DNA from: Gnetum montanum
Lineage: Eukaryota; Streptophyta; Gnetopsida; Gnetales; Gnetaceae
Length of the DNA stretch: 64,000 nucleotides
Assembly: GCA_015680685.1 (NCBI GenBank)
Contig: MNCI01022655.1
Span: 1,149,225 to 1,213,224, forward strand
Direction: 5' to 3'
The notes beneath the pieces were generated by a model that worked only from the letters and a program-made list of their open reading frames with translations, was not told where the DNA came from and searched no databases. The stretch's first letter is position 1. Each line of letters begins with the position of its first letter. Positions 20,164-32,134 of this stretch are shown piece after piece. A program made the translations under genes and the position numbers.

Positions 20164-23044
20164 TAGTATCTATCGGACATGGGACCAAGGCATGGAATGT
20201 GTGTCCTTTGGAGGAACAAGATTCTTGTGTCCTATTTAAGAGAACTCGTTGTCACAACCAAAGACATGTGGTGAGGTGGTGCATTCTTTAGAGAAACAAG
20301 ACCCTTGCTTTGTGTCAAAGGAAACCTATTTTCCAATAGCCAAAGCCATACGATGGGATGCAAGATGATTCATACACAAGTGCTTTCTTCCAAGACAAGT
20401 ACCTTCCTGCCTGAGGCTTGTATGGGAAGTGCCAAGAGTCCTGTGATGGATTTTTCTCTTTGATTTTTCATATATATATATTTTATTTTTTTATTTTTTT
20501 GAATAGAGCTCTCTTTCAATGTTATACTAATGCTCGTGTGCTTGTATCTATTTCATGTGTTGTGTTGTGTGTTGCAACTGCTTTGAGAGTTATAGTGTGC
20601 AACCATGTGTTTAGAGTTTTGGGGTGACTGGGATGTATCCAGGAAATGTAATTGAATAGGGTAGAGAGAACATGTTAGGGAATAAGGGATGTTTGGGAAA
20701 CTGGGAATGTACCTGTAAATGGTTTGATTAACCTGGTTACATGCATCAGGAACAATGTGGTACCTCATTGCCGTGATGAAGTGCATCCATGTACAAACAC
20801 CTCTGGGTGTCATCCTGCAAACACCACTCCAAGAAGACAAGAAAACCATGAGTGAATGAGTTAGCTTAACACTTTAAACATGGATGCAACCGATGGGATC
20901 GAGACACCGCATGCGACCGCAGGAAAATAAAATTAAGTAGTAGTAATGTTGTCAGAATCCATGTGATGAATTCATGTAGTAGTTTGATGAAGACATGGCA
21001 TTTGATTTCAGCAATAGATTAGTAGGCCAGTGAAGAAGTTGTCATTTTATAGTCTCAGTGGACTATTGTGGATTAGTTTTACATCATAACCCGCTGGACA
21101 TTGCCAGTTTAGCATCGTAGCAGAGAATGTAATGCTAGTTTATAGTCGTGGTGGACTATGGAGAGGCAATCTAGTTTATAGTCTTAGCAGACTCTGTCAA
21201 ATGAGAGTGTGGTAGTTTATTGTCATTCTAGATGATCTGTGGTATCAGTTTTAGGTCATGATGCTAGGACCGCTCTGTGGTATCATTTTATCATCATGAT
21301 TCCAGGATGAATCTGTGGTATCAGTTTAACATCGTGATGCTAGGACAATGTGTGGATGCATGCACATACCTCTAGGTGATCGTGCAAAAGAAGAAACTAG
21401 AGAACACAATGTGAAGTAGTAACTACTGAAAAAAGAACCTAAATTCATAAGCAAAATAGAAAATAATACGAAAAGTGGTAGTTTAGGGCCTTTCCAAGCC
21501 GTGTGTTAGTTTAAGGCCTTTTCGGGCCATAGGCTAGTTTAAGGCCTTTTCGGGCCGCATGCAAATGCGTAAGCTAGTACAATGCAAACTAAGGTGACGT
21601 ATGNTAGTATCTATCGGACATGGGACCAAGGCATGGAATGTGTGTCCTTTGGAGGAACAAGATTCTTGTGTCCTATTTAAGAGAACTCGTTGTCACAACC
21701 AAAGACATGTGGTGAGGTGGTGCATTCTTTAGAGAAACAAGACCCTTGCTTTGTGTCAAAGGAAACCTATTTTCCAATAGCCAAAGCCATACGATGGGAT
21801 GCAAGATGATTCAGACACAAGTGCTTTCTTCCAAGACAAGTACCTTCCTGCCTGAGGCTTGTATGGGAAGTGCCAAGAGTCCTGTGATGGATTTTTCTCT
21901 TTGATTTTTCATATATATATATTTTATTTTTTTATTTTTTTGAATAGAGCTCTCTTTCAATGTTATACTAATGCTCGTGTGCTTGTATCTATTTCATGTG
22001 TTGTGTTGTGTGTTGCAACTGCTTTGAGAGTTATAGTGTGCAACCATGTGTTTAGAGTTTTGGGGTGACTGGGATGTATCCAGGAAATGTAATTGAATAG
22101 GGTAGAGAGAACATGTTAGGGAATAAGGGATGTTTGGGAAACTGGGAATGTACCTGTAAATGGTTTGATTAACCTGGTTACATGCATCAGGAACAATGTG
22201 GTACCTCATTGCCGTGATGAAGTGCATCCATGTACAAACACCTCTGGGTGTCATCCTGCAAACACCACTCCAAGAAGACAAGAAAACCATGAGTGAATGA
22301 GTTAGCTTAACACTTTAAACATGGATGCAACCGATGGGATCGAGACACCGCATGCGACCGCAGGAAAATAAAATTAAGTAGTAGTAATGTTGTCAGAATC
22401 CATGTGATGAATTCATGTAGTAGTTTGATGAAGACATGGCATTTGATTTCAGCAATAGATTAGTAGGCCAGTGAAGAAGTTGTCATTTTATAGTCTCAGT
22501 GGACTATTGTGGATTAGTTTTACATCATAACCCGCTGGACATTGCCAGTTTAGCATCGTAGCAGAGAATGTAATGCTAGTTTATAGTCGTGGTGGACTAT
22601 GGAGAGGCAATCTAGTTTATAGTCTTAGCAGACTCTGTCAAATGAGAGTGTGGTAGTTTATTGTCATTCTAGATGATCTGTGGTATCAGTTTTAGGTCAT
22701 GATGCTAGGACCGCTCTGTGGTATCATTTTATCATCATGATTCCAGGATGAATCTGTGGTATCAGTTTAACATCGTGATGCTAGGACAATGTGTGGATGC
22801 ATGCACATACCTCTAGGTGATCGTGCAAAAGAAGAAACTAGAGAACACAATGTGAAGTAGTAACTACTGAAAAAAGAACCTAAATTCATAAGCAAAATAG
22901 AAAATAATACGAAAAGTGGTAGTTTAGGGCCTTTCCAAGCCGTGTGTTAGTTTAAGGCCTTTTCGGGCCATAGGCTAGTTTAAGGCCTTTTCGGGCCGCA
23001 TGCAAATGCGTAAGCTAGTACAATGCAAACTAAGGTGACGTATG
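20164..23044. repeat. Two near-identical 1,440-base blocks joined by one N
   Basis: 20164-21603 and 21605-23044 both start 'tagtatctatcggac' and end 'ggtgacgtatg'. I found one difference (20370 region 'tcatacac' against 'tcagacac'). The single N at 21604 is the join. Other repeats here differ by several per cent, so this is best read as an unmerged contig overlap. The blocks cover the E1 3' region, hairpin arrays and splice-like sites. Confidence 0.8.
21040..21560 (-). repeat. E1 copy 2 hairpin arrays, first duplicate
   Basis: AGTC-type units at 21040-21350 and GGCC-type units at 21472-21560. Between them the mini-exon is flanked by donor GAG|GTATGT, but the acceptor AG has become AC (TTTTGCACGATC), so splicing at that site should fail. 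The second duplicate is at 22480-23000. Confidence 0.55.
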
Positions 23045-23381
23045 CACAATGAATAAAGGTAAAGAGTGGGCGGGGATCAGACGTGTTTTTGGCCATGGGG
23101 GAGCCTTGATCGTGTGCTTGTTTCCTAGCCTGATGTGGTCTAGGAGGCATGCTAGGTTTTGGTTGCTCTGGGAGGGTTTTGGTTTTTACCACTCATTCGC
23201 GCATTTTAGCTCTAGGTGTTGCATTTGTTGCCATGGGTGTTCCATCAAGAGATTCTTCTTTCAAAACTTGTGAGATGTCTATGTTGTGGATGGCTTGAAA
23301 GGGAATGTTATTGCCATGTATGATGACTTTTCCACCTTCGTATGGAAGGCGGATTTCTTGATGTATCGGTGAGGAAATGAC

Positions 23382-23975
23382 CTATTGTTGGGCTAGCCAA
23401 GGTCTACCAAGAAACATGTTGAAACTTGGCATCTCTTCTATGACAGTGAATTTTGTGCTAGTGGGGAATTGTTCTCCTACCATAAAGGCTAAGTTGATTG
23501 TGCCCTTAACTGTGACACGTGACCCGTTGAAGGATTTTAAACACATGGTTTTTGTTGGCATGATCTCATCTTCCATGCCTAGTTTTTCAATGATGGAGTA
23601 TAAAGCTACATTTGTTGATGCACCATCATCAACGTGCACTCTACAAATGGTACATTTCCCAACACGTACACTAACCGACAATGGAGCTGTTGTCATCTCC
23701 CCTCATTCGAGGTTGACTTTAACTACATCATTGCGGAAGGTTAAGTTTTTTGAACCCAATCCTTGTGGTGTGTGTTGCGAAATCATTGCACAGATGGATT
23801 TCTCTTTTGCGGGGATGTCCTCCATAATAGGAATGGATGCTAACATTTGAGCCAAGGCTTCACAGTGAATGGCTGAAGTCATGACCAGGTTGTACAAGCT
23901 CATCGTTGTGTTCTTCTGTTTGAGCATTTGTTTTACTTGGGCTAGTGCAGCTACAAAGTCTGTGTTATTGGTCAT
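23382..23975 (-). pseudogene. E1 copy 2 protease region
   Basis: Open pieces 23382-23696 and 23703-23975 are separated by one stop near 23700. The catalytic segment is V-H-V-D-D-G-A-S-T-N-V, again D-D-G, and the C-terminal block is F-L-G-R-P-W-L-A-Q-Q. It is nearly collinear with copy 1. Confidence 0.75.
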
Positions 23976-23999
23976 TGTGTTGGCTTTGGCTTCCTTTGT

Positions 24000-26110
24000 G
24001 TGGGTTGAGGGATGGACCTCCTGCGTAGAGGGCTTGGGCTTGGTTTGCTTGATATTAGGGGTAGGGGCCCTAACATTCGATTGTTTCTTACTTGGTATGG
24101 ATTTGGTTTCGGGTGTGGAGGTTGTTCGTTGTTCATTTTTCCTCTTCTACTACCATTTGATAGGCTTACCCATGTTGTTGGCAAGGTTTACTCTTGAGGG
24201 AGAAGAGGTTGAGATGTTGCCTATAGTTAGGCTCTAGGTAGGTGAGGGGCCATCGCATGGTGGCACCTTTATGACAAATGGTAGTTTGGAAGGAGTCGTT
24301 GGTGTTTGACTAGCTTGTTATGGCACCTTGATGATGAAAGGTTTCTTTGTAGTTGTGGGTGGTGCATCATGCTAGTTTAACATCTTAGCATACAATTGTG
24401 GTGGTACTTTGACCATGAAATGTTTTACAAGTGCTCAAGGTGGCACCTAGATAACCATGGGAGGCATCTTGCTCATGGAGGCGGAGGGGATCGTTGCCTT
24501 ACTGAGAGGCATATGGATCGTGAAAGGTTTCCGCACAAGTTTGCGCTTGCTTCCTATGCTAATGGATTTTATGACATAGGAGGCATCATCTATGCTAGGT
24601 TGACTCAAGGTGTTGATATTGAGTTGGCCCTGTTCTATCATTTTCTGAAGATCATCCTACAAGGCACGGAAGTTGTCGGTATTGTGATCGGACATCTGGT
24701 GGTAGTGACATAATTGATCTAACTTGAAGTGTTGTGGGACCAGGGACTCATTTGGTGCTGCTAAGGTGGGGTTCCTTAGTAGCTTGTAGTACCTGTTGTG
24801 TCTTCAATGGGCATTCTCCTCTACTTTTTTGTATTGGATTTGCCTGATTTTGAGGAGTTGATCTAGTAGTTTAGACGGTTGTGTGGGTAGTGACTTATAC
24901 TTAGAGTGATTCTTACACTGAAATTTGGACCTTGGGGTGGCCCCTGTCATTGCAGGTGGGTTGGTACTCGTGTTTGTTGTTTTTGTGGTTGTGGCTACAA
25001 TTTCTGTTGTTGTCTGTTGTTTGGCAACGTGTTGGTTCTTGTAAGCCACATAGGCGGGATCATTGCTGGTTTGTGCAGCTTGTTCAATGTTCTTGATTTG
25101 CGTGAAGGCTTGGCTCAACGTTTGAGTGCTTAAGTAGTACAGTTTGGACTTAACAAAGTCATGTATGGCTCCCTTCAGAATCATAAGAAAATACATTTCA
25201 AGGATGGGCTCATCAACTTCATTAAGGGTTGTGCTCCATCATTGAATGAACTTCTGCATAGGCTATAGTTGCACTTGTTTCACCTGTATCAGAGTGTCTA
25301 GTGTTGCTTCAAGATTTAGGTTGTACTTAAACCTGGTAATGAACTAGTGGAATAGATCTTCAAGAGAGGATATGGAGTTACATGGCAGGGCTCGGTACTA
25401 GTCTAAGGCTACGCCCGTTAAGGACATAGCGAAGATGCACAAGATTGCATGGGGCCAAGCTTCAAGCAATAGGATTTCTGATCGAAACATAACTAAGTGA
25501 GCATTTGGATCTTCCTTCCCATTGTACTTGTTTAACTAGGGTAGTGTGATTCCCTTGGGTAAAGCTAATGGTGGCACTGAAGAGCTAATTGGATCATCTT
25601 GATAGAAGTCTAGTACTTTAACTTGTTCAGTGTTTGCTGTTTTGAGGTGCTTTACCTCTTCAGCTAATGCTTGCATCATTTTTTTGGTTTCTACCCACTC
25701 TTCGGTGGTAGGAAGATTAGTTGGTTGGGGAGATTGGGTTGTCATTTGTTGCTATGGAGCAAGATTCAGAGTTGTGGTTGCAGGGTGTGGCATGTTGAAG
25801 TGAATGGATTGTTTAACAAGGGGTATGGTTCCTTGCCTAGCCACAAACTGCGAAGTGATGAAAGGGGCTCCATGTGTTTGCATGTGCCATATGTACTGGG
25901 TGGAAATGGACGTGGGTAATCTCTATTGGGATACCGATGCTTGTGTGCTTGTTGACACTTGGTGAGTGGCCATCTATCCCATGAGAGGGTTGAACGATGG
26001 GTTCACATAGGTGTGGGGAGTGAGGGTGTAATATGAATCCTCATGTTGAGATTGTTCCATGGAGACATATTCCTCGTCTTGGTTTTGGGGCTCCTTAGTG
26101 GGTCGCCATG
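24000..26110 (-). pseudogene. E1 copy 2 gag and linker
   Basis: Same order as copy 1: linker with P-F-V-I-K-V-P-type peptides (24240-24560), zinc-finger remnant near 24680 reading C-H-Y-H-Q-M-S-D-H-N-T-D-N-F (first Cys kept, last Cys lost), gag core 24804-25196 and 25536-25745. The TAG at the Trp before Y-R-A-L-P and the TGA in F-I-Q-x-W are both shared with copy 1. A further break follows near 25540. Confidence 0.75.
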
Positions 26111-26439
26111 AGTTTTGGCTCCTATTCATAACGAGCTAGGAGATGAGTCGATGCTGGCCCTTAGAAAGGAAGATGATGTGATATACGAAGGGAGTGAATT
26201 CATGACCCCCCATGTATATGTGCTCAAATTTTTGTTTCACTTCCTTCTCTGTGTGGTCAATGGCAAGGTTGGCCTGAATCTTCACACAGATGTAGTTAGA
26301 CTATTCTTGTGTGAGGATTACGTGGGCATGTGTGTTGAAAATATGGGAAGAATCCATGGTGATGTGTGACTAGGCAGTGTACGGACAAGGCAATAAGGCA
26401 ACAAGTGCAGTGTGTGGTCCGGGCTAAGGATGTAGTGTG

Positions 26440-26980
26440 ATAAGTTTGCAACATGACTAACTATCCAGTGTGACTAACTGTCCAGCTTGACTAACTGTAG
26501 CATGACTAACTGTCTAGCATGACTAACTATAGCGTGACTAACTGTCCAGCGTGACTAACTATCCAATGTGACTAACTGTCTAGCGTGACTAACTACAGCA
26601 TGACTAACTATCCAGCATGACTAACTGTCCAGTGTGACTAACTGTCCAACGTGACTAACTGTAGGGTGACTAGCGATAGCGTGAATAACTGTCCAACTTG
26701 ACTAACTGCAGCGTGACTAACTGTCCAGTGTGACCAACTATAGTGTGACTAACTATCCAGCTTGACTAATTGTAGTGTGACTAACTGCAGCATGACTAAC
26801 TATCCAACGTGACCAACTGTAGTGTGACTAACTGTCCAGCTTGACTAACTGTCTAGCATGACCACTGCAGCGTGAATAACTATCCAGCTTGACTAACTGC
26901 AGTGTGACTAACTATCTAGCTTGACTAACTATCCAGCATGACCAACTACAGCATGAGAAACTCCAACGTGAATAACTGCA
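26440..26980 (-). repeat. E1 leader minisatellite (copy 2)
   Basis: Same 'gcgtgactaactg / tccagcttgactaac' units as copy 1 but in a different order and number, so units turn over faster than the flanks. Confidence 0.8.
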
Positions 26981-27413
26981 ATGTGAGGAAACTAGGTATA
27001 GTGTCTAGACGTTGGAAGGGATGACTGGGTGAGAAAACTAAGTGTTGGACGCAGCGTCTGAGAAGAAAAATTAGATATGGATGCTGTGAATAATGTTAGA
27101 AAAGAGAGATAAGGATTAGGGATGCTGTAAACAATGCCTGAAACTAGCAAAGAGTGCAGGATGCTGAGGGTAGTATCTGGATTTTGAGAGGGGAAGGTGC
27201 AAGATGCTATGATTCAAGCAAGAATGTGCCTGGAAAACTCTGAAACAATGTTTGGACTGGAAAATAGGATTTATCAGTAGGAAATGGCACCTAAACCCTA
27301 GGAACAAGGTAGAGTAGGAATGCTGGCATTGATAGCAATGTGTGAAAGATAGATCTGGGATGCTAAGAGGTGGATATAACAGAGAAAGGGCCCTGCTTCT
27401 AGTGCCATTTTAC

Positions 27414-28217
27414 TATACCATCCAAAATCATTGAAAAGAGGCTGGAATGAATAGACATCGAGAGATCTATAGATGAAACAGTAAGACCCTACCTTCGCCT
27501 GAGGGTAAGGTGGAAATCAACAGAGGTAGAGTGCCTTGAATGGTCTACACGCGGATCAAATGAGGACTTCCCCAAATGTACGCAATTGCAATGTGTTGGG
27601 TTATACGTAAAAAAATGCAAAACTGAACGTAAACAAATGAAAACAAATGTAAACTATTTAAATAATCGATAATGAAAACAGGAAAAAATATGAACAGGAA
27701 CAATAATGTAAATTACAAAAATTTGGACAATAATGCAAACTATTTGTATTGATAAATAGTTAGAATGTGCATCGGTCAGAACATAGTTTCAGAGTGGTCG
27801 CAAGGTAGACATTTAGCCCCGATGGATGAGAATAGATGCTGGGAAGATGTAGGTTTTGGATTGTAGGTGTACGACGTCCAAGTCTATATGAAGCCCAGCA
27901 TATGAGATTAATGCCCAGATTTCCTAAGTGTGTCAGATTCCATTTTTTTTTCGAACCTTGATGTATTGGAAAAATATGAGATTTATAGGGTTTTGGGTGT
28001 GAGATTCAGATCTAGGAGAAGATCAGTGGCTACGGGGTGAGAAAAATTCGGATCGAGTGATAGGTGTGGTGTTGACTGAATGCACAAAAATTATTACAAT
28101 GTATAGTGCAACATCCAGGATCTCTTACACTGGCGTGCGTAATGCCCAGCATAAGAACTTGAAACACTGAAAAAAATGTCAAAAATGCAATAAATGTTAA
28201 TGTACAAGTGTGGATCT
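27414..28217 (-). repeat. E1 LTR c, truncated
   Basis: Left edge TATACCATCC (TG changed to TA), with primer site 27389-27407. U5 block 27484-27573 and TATA 27980-27988 are present. E1 homology stops at about 28217 and different U3-like repeats follow. Confidence 0.75.
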
Positions 28218-30300
28218 AGGTGTTAAAATTTGGATCTGGGTTTCTAAGGTTGCTAGTATCTACTACTACTTCTTAGTGTTAAAATTAGGTCATTTAGGGG
28301 TTGTCAACTAGTTTTTGATGTTCCCCCTTTCTTCCATTCTAGGGTTCCCATGCTTAGCATGAAATATTGATGAAAAAACATTTTTTACTATCCATGATCA
28401 ATTTTGCTAAGTATGAGGACTCTAGAATGTACAAACAGGGTCCTAAGACATACACACGGCTTTCTAGCATTTGTTTAGGGTACCTATAGGCTATTTTTAA
28501 GTCCTTCCAAAGTTTCCTCCTACTCCTACACTACCTAGAATGGAAGAGGTTTCCCCAACATGGAGGAACTAGGGGGCTCTACTTGTTAATTTTTGTTAGT
28601 TTTGACTATGCATGTGTGTCCATAGGGTTGTTAATGTTGATTATTAATGCCTCGGGTCAAATTTTGGTTATTTTGAGGAGTATGAGAGGGTTTTTAGGCT
28701 TTCCTCTCTTCATCCACATTGGGGCTAGGATTCTTAGTTTTGATGGAATCCTTCGCACCATGGAGAACTGAAAGGAAATAATTTTTTTTATTTCAAGTGG
28801 CTTTTGAAAGTTTGGTGGCTTCCAGAAGGTTTGGGTTGCTTTTGGATGTTAATATGCATGTAAACTTCAATAGTTTTGGCTTTCCTCCTTCCATCCACAA
28901 TGGGACTAGAATTATTAGCATGGATGAGGTCCTCCCTAGCATGGAAGACCTTTAGGAAGTTGGTTTTTATTGATTTTTTACAATCTAGTGGCTTTTAGAG
29001 AGCCTACAAGGGTTCTAGTGATAGTATAAGATAATTTAAGAACTTTTTCTTAATTCTCGGACTCCCAACTAATCTTCTTAGCTCCATCCACCTTGTCTCC
29101 ATGCTAGCTAGTGTGGAAGAGGTCTGCCCTAGTGTGGAAGAACTTTGAAAGTAAGATCTAGGCCAGTCAGACATCCAATTATCCATGCATGTTATTAGCC
29201 TTTGAGGTTGCTGGTATCAATGATTGATGCTTGCTATCAAGATTTAGTGGTTTGAAGGCTCATAGGTACCTCATGCAATCTCACATCCCCTTCTTCCATT
29301 TTCGGCATGATGGCCCTAGTCTGGATGAGAGGGGGATGGGAATTTTATGCCATTTTTAACTACTTTTGAGATGTTTTAAAGTTCCATAGGGTTTTGATAG
29401 GGTCTTGGGGTTACCAGGGTAGGTTATTTGTCTATTTTGGGTCATAACTTAGGTTTTCTTCCATACATCCTAGGTTTCCATGATAGCTCCATGCTGGATA
29501 GTATGGATGGAGGATTCACTAGCATGGAACATGCCATGAATAGGTAATTGACTTGTCTAAGGATTAGTCTAGGCTACTAGAGACTATGAGGATATACTAG
29601 GCTTTGAAAATGGTTACTAGGTAGTAAATTTAGGTAATTTTGGTCTTTCCTCCATCCATCCATGTTGAAGATAGGATGCTTAGCATTGATGCGGCTTTCC
29701 CCAATGTGGAACTACCAAATCCCAAGGTTTTAACAACTTTTGACTAGGTTTGATAAGGTTTTGGGGCTATCAGAGGTGTTTGTAGGGGTTTTAGGTTATG
29801 TGGGCCCAGCTTGGGGGTTAAACATGGGCTAGATGAATGTTTGGCGAATAAGAATGGGTGTTACCCCTCTTCTTCCATGCTAGACACTATATCCCCAATG
29901 TGGAAATCCAAGTTATCTAGGTTTGTACATGTCTAATCCCTTTTGGAAGCTTAGGGTGGAAAAAAGTAGGTTTTGGCTACTAAAAATGGTAAAAAGGCTA
30001 TGTTTAATGTTTTTATGAAGTGGTATGCATGTATCCACACTAGGAATGATATCCCTAATGTGAATGCATGAGAGTTAAGGTTTGTTCATTGCTTTAGGTA
30101 TTTAAGAAATTAAAACCCAATGTTGATGTAATTTTTAGCCAAGAGAGATGGTGTATAGTGTGACCCACAACCCAAAAATTTTAAAATTTTAAAAGTAAAT
30201 TTATTTCCCATCCATCCAAACATAGAAGAGACTTTCCATCCCTTTGACTTCAATGCACTTGGAGTTATGATAAATTGAATTGATAATTAGGGTTTAGAGG
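28218..30300. repeat. Diverged ~190-base tandem repeat with 'tagcatggaag' motif
   Basis: A motif like 'ccatccatgctag...tagcatggaagagg' recurs at roughly 28530, 28700, 28890, 29090, 29290, 29470, 29650, 29865, 30040 and 30210. The spacing of 170-215 resembles the ~190-base U3 repeats of E1. It follows a truncated E1 promoter half directly. No coding frame of note. Confidence 0.55.
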
Positions 30301-30990
30301 TGGATGTTTAGGTTTTGATGGTGTTTTTATTGTTAAATTTTCAAAATCTTCAATCATAGTCCACATTTTTGGCAAATAGTGCATTGGAGGAGAGATCAAG
30401 TATTGATTTTTATAGTAGACAATACCAATACTTAGCATGGAAGCCTTAGACCTTTCCTACAACTAGTGTTGAACCTTCAATCTTCTCAAACTTCATCAGT
30501 TCTTAGCATTGATCTACCCATGACACCCAAGCAACATGGGGGAAAGGGTAGAAACCCATGAATCTAGAAGGTTGATGAACATGCCATGGATGTATCAGGG
30601 TTTCCCAAGCTCATCTCTATCTAAGCTTCCTCTATCTTTACTCCAAGGTAGATAGTTCTAACCATTTTTTTACTTTAGTTTATAGACATTTTTCTTATTT
30701 TTCTTATTATATGTGGGGCCATTTTTTCTAGATCTATGTTGATAAAGGAGGTAAAATGAAATTTTGATGAATTCCCATTTGTTATCTTGGTCATTTCTGT
30801 GTTGATCTATGGTCATTTTGTTGTTTTGGCTTTGGTAGATTCAATTTTTAAAATTAGCCTTATTGTTTTCATGCTTTTTTCTAAAAAAATTTGGGGTATG
30901 ACCATTTTCCTTAGATCTATGCTAAAAGATTCATCAAAATTTAATTTTAATGAAATTCTACCCCCTTATTTTGGTGTGTTTTAAAATGTG
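30300..30990. other. AT-rich stretch with two ~181-base related units
   Basis: A 'tagatctatg...aaaatgaaatttt' block near 30710 and its diverged twin near 30890 are the only structure seen. No gene recognised. Confidence 0.35.
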
Positions 30991-31703
30991 TCTTAGGGAG
31001 ATGATAAAGGTTGTAACAAGGTTACAGGGGTTTAATGCTAAGAGGCTTCAAGAAGTTGCATTTCTATAATGTTGCAAGAGCTCTTGGAAGTCAAAATTGC
31101 TATGTGCTTGAAATTGTCAAAGTGTGGAATTGTAAAAAAATCATGGAACCTTGAAATGATGTTTAAGTTTTGGTTTTATAGGTTTTGGGCCATGATTTTT
31201 GCTACAAATTGATTGATAAATTGATTGCAAATTTCTACCTTGTACAAGTGAGATAGATGCCCAAATTTTAGGGGTTACCATATATAGTAAGTTTCATCTC
31301 ACTATGTCCATTCAATTTACTATAAATAGTAATGGGAAAACACCTTCTATGCTAGAGGTAGATCTTCCATGCTAAGCCTTCTGGCATCCTTGGTGGTGCG
31401 GTTAGTCAACTTTGAGACCATTAAAGTGCAAAAATATTTCTCATGTAGCTTCTACACTGGGTGACAGGAGATTCAACATTGGGATAAGAAGCCTTCATGC
31501 AAAGGAAGAAGACCAAACTCCTCCATGTTGGGCATTATGTCTTCCCCCAGTTCTCCATGCTAGGATCTGTCTCTCCATACTAGGGGTAGTGAGATTTCCC
31601 CCTGTAGGTGTTTCTAGTGTAGAAAAGTGTATATTCCCCATAAAACCCATTAAATTATCATTTTTTGCATCCTAAAAAGCATTTTTCATCCCCACCCCCC
31701 CCC
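30990..31703 (-). repeat. LTR fragment related to the E4 LTR
   Basis: 31300-31700 aligns with 32930-33400 of E4 ('cctgtaggtgtttctagtgtagaaaa' against 'cataggtgtttccaatgaagaaaa', both followed by 'aaaacccat'). The minus-strand TATA-like region near 31178 ('gttttataggttttgggcc') matches 32850. It ends in a C run and an N at 31704, possibly an assembly join. Confidence 0.6.
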
Positions 31704-31739
31704 NCTGAAGGCTAAATGGTCAAAAATGGTTATAACATG

Positions 31740-32110
31740 AAAATATTTGTGGTGTGTCAATGGTCATATGATCTAAGTAATGTGCAACTTAGTCAAGGGT
31801 ACATGTATCAAGTTGTTGTATCATTGACATGTATCACAAGTTTGACCTTCTGTGAGTAATCACTTTCTATATAGGGCTAGTAGTATCCTAATCATATAAT
31901 CTATATGGCCATGGCTTGTGGTCATATATGCCATATGCCTTCATGCATTTGTTTGAGAATATTATGGGCTTCTACTTTACCCAAGAATATGAATAATGCA
32001 CCATCATAGGACCTTCAACATAATGTGTTATTGGCTACAATGACATACTATTTTGATCATTTACATATAGCATTCTTTTGAGGGATAGGTAGGTTCTATG
32101 AACTTTCATC
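31740..32110 (-). pseudogene. Integrase zinc-finger remnant
   Basis: Minus-strand reading gives M-H-E-G-I-W-H, then L-G-Y-Y-x-P, then (with a frame slip) C-D-T-C-Q, the HHCC finger of Ty3/gypsy integrase. It aligns with E3 at 47190-47340 ('cacatatcacaagttttgac'). The rest of this pol copy is missing on both sides: the N at 31704 on one, the E4 LTR on the other. Confidence 0.65.
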
Positions 32111-32134
32111 ATGCACTATGTAAAACCTAATATT

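Larger units (their letters stand above)
8237..28217 (-). mobile_element. E1: LTR-internal-LTR-internal-LTR array of a gag-protease element
   Basis: Three related LTRs (from 8237, 16644 and 27414) alternate with two related internal regions. The sense strand is minus, because gag and protease read right to left and primer sites lie on the left of the LTRs at 16644 and 27414. Neither internal copy has RT, RNase H or integrase. Both share the same early stops in gag, so they descend from an already broken parent. The layout fits unequal recombination between LTRs or tandem insertion. The third LTR is cut at 28217. Confidence 0.8.

Noticed and set aside
20418-22290. Identical 69- and 98-codon frames appearing twice
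   Set aside because: They duplicate because of the probable assembly repeat; no protein features, and E1 copy 1 has only diverged versions.
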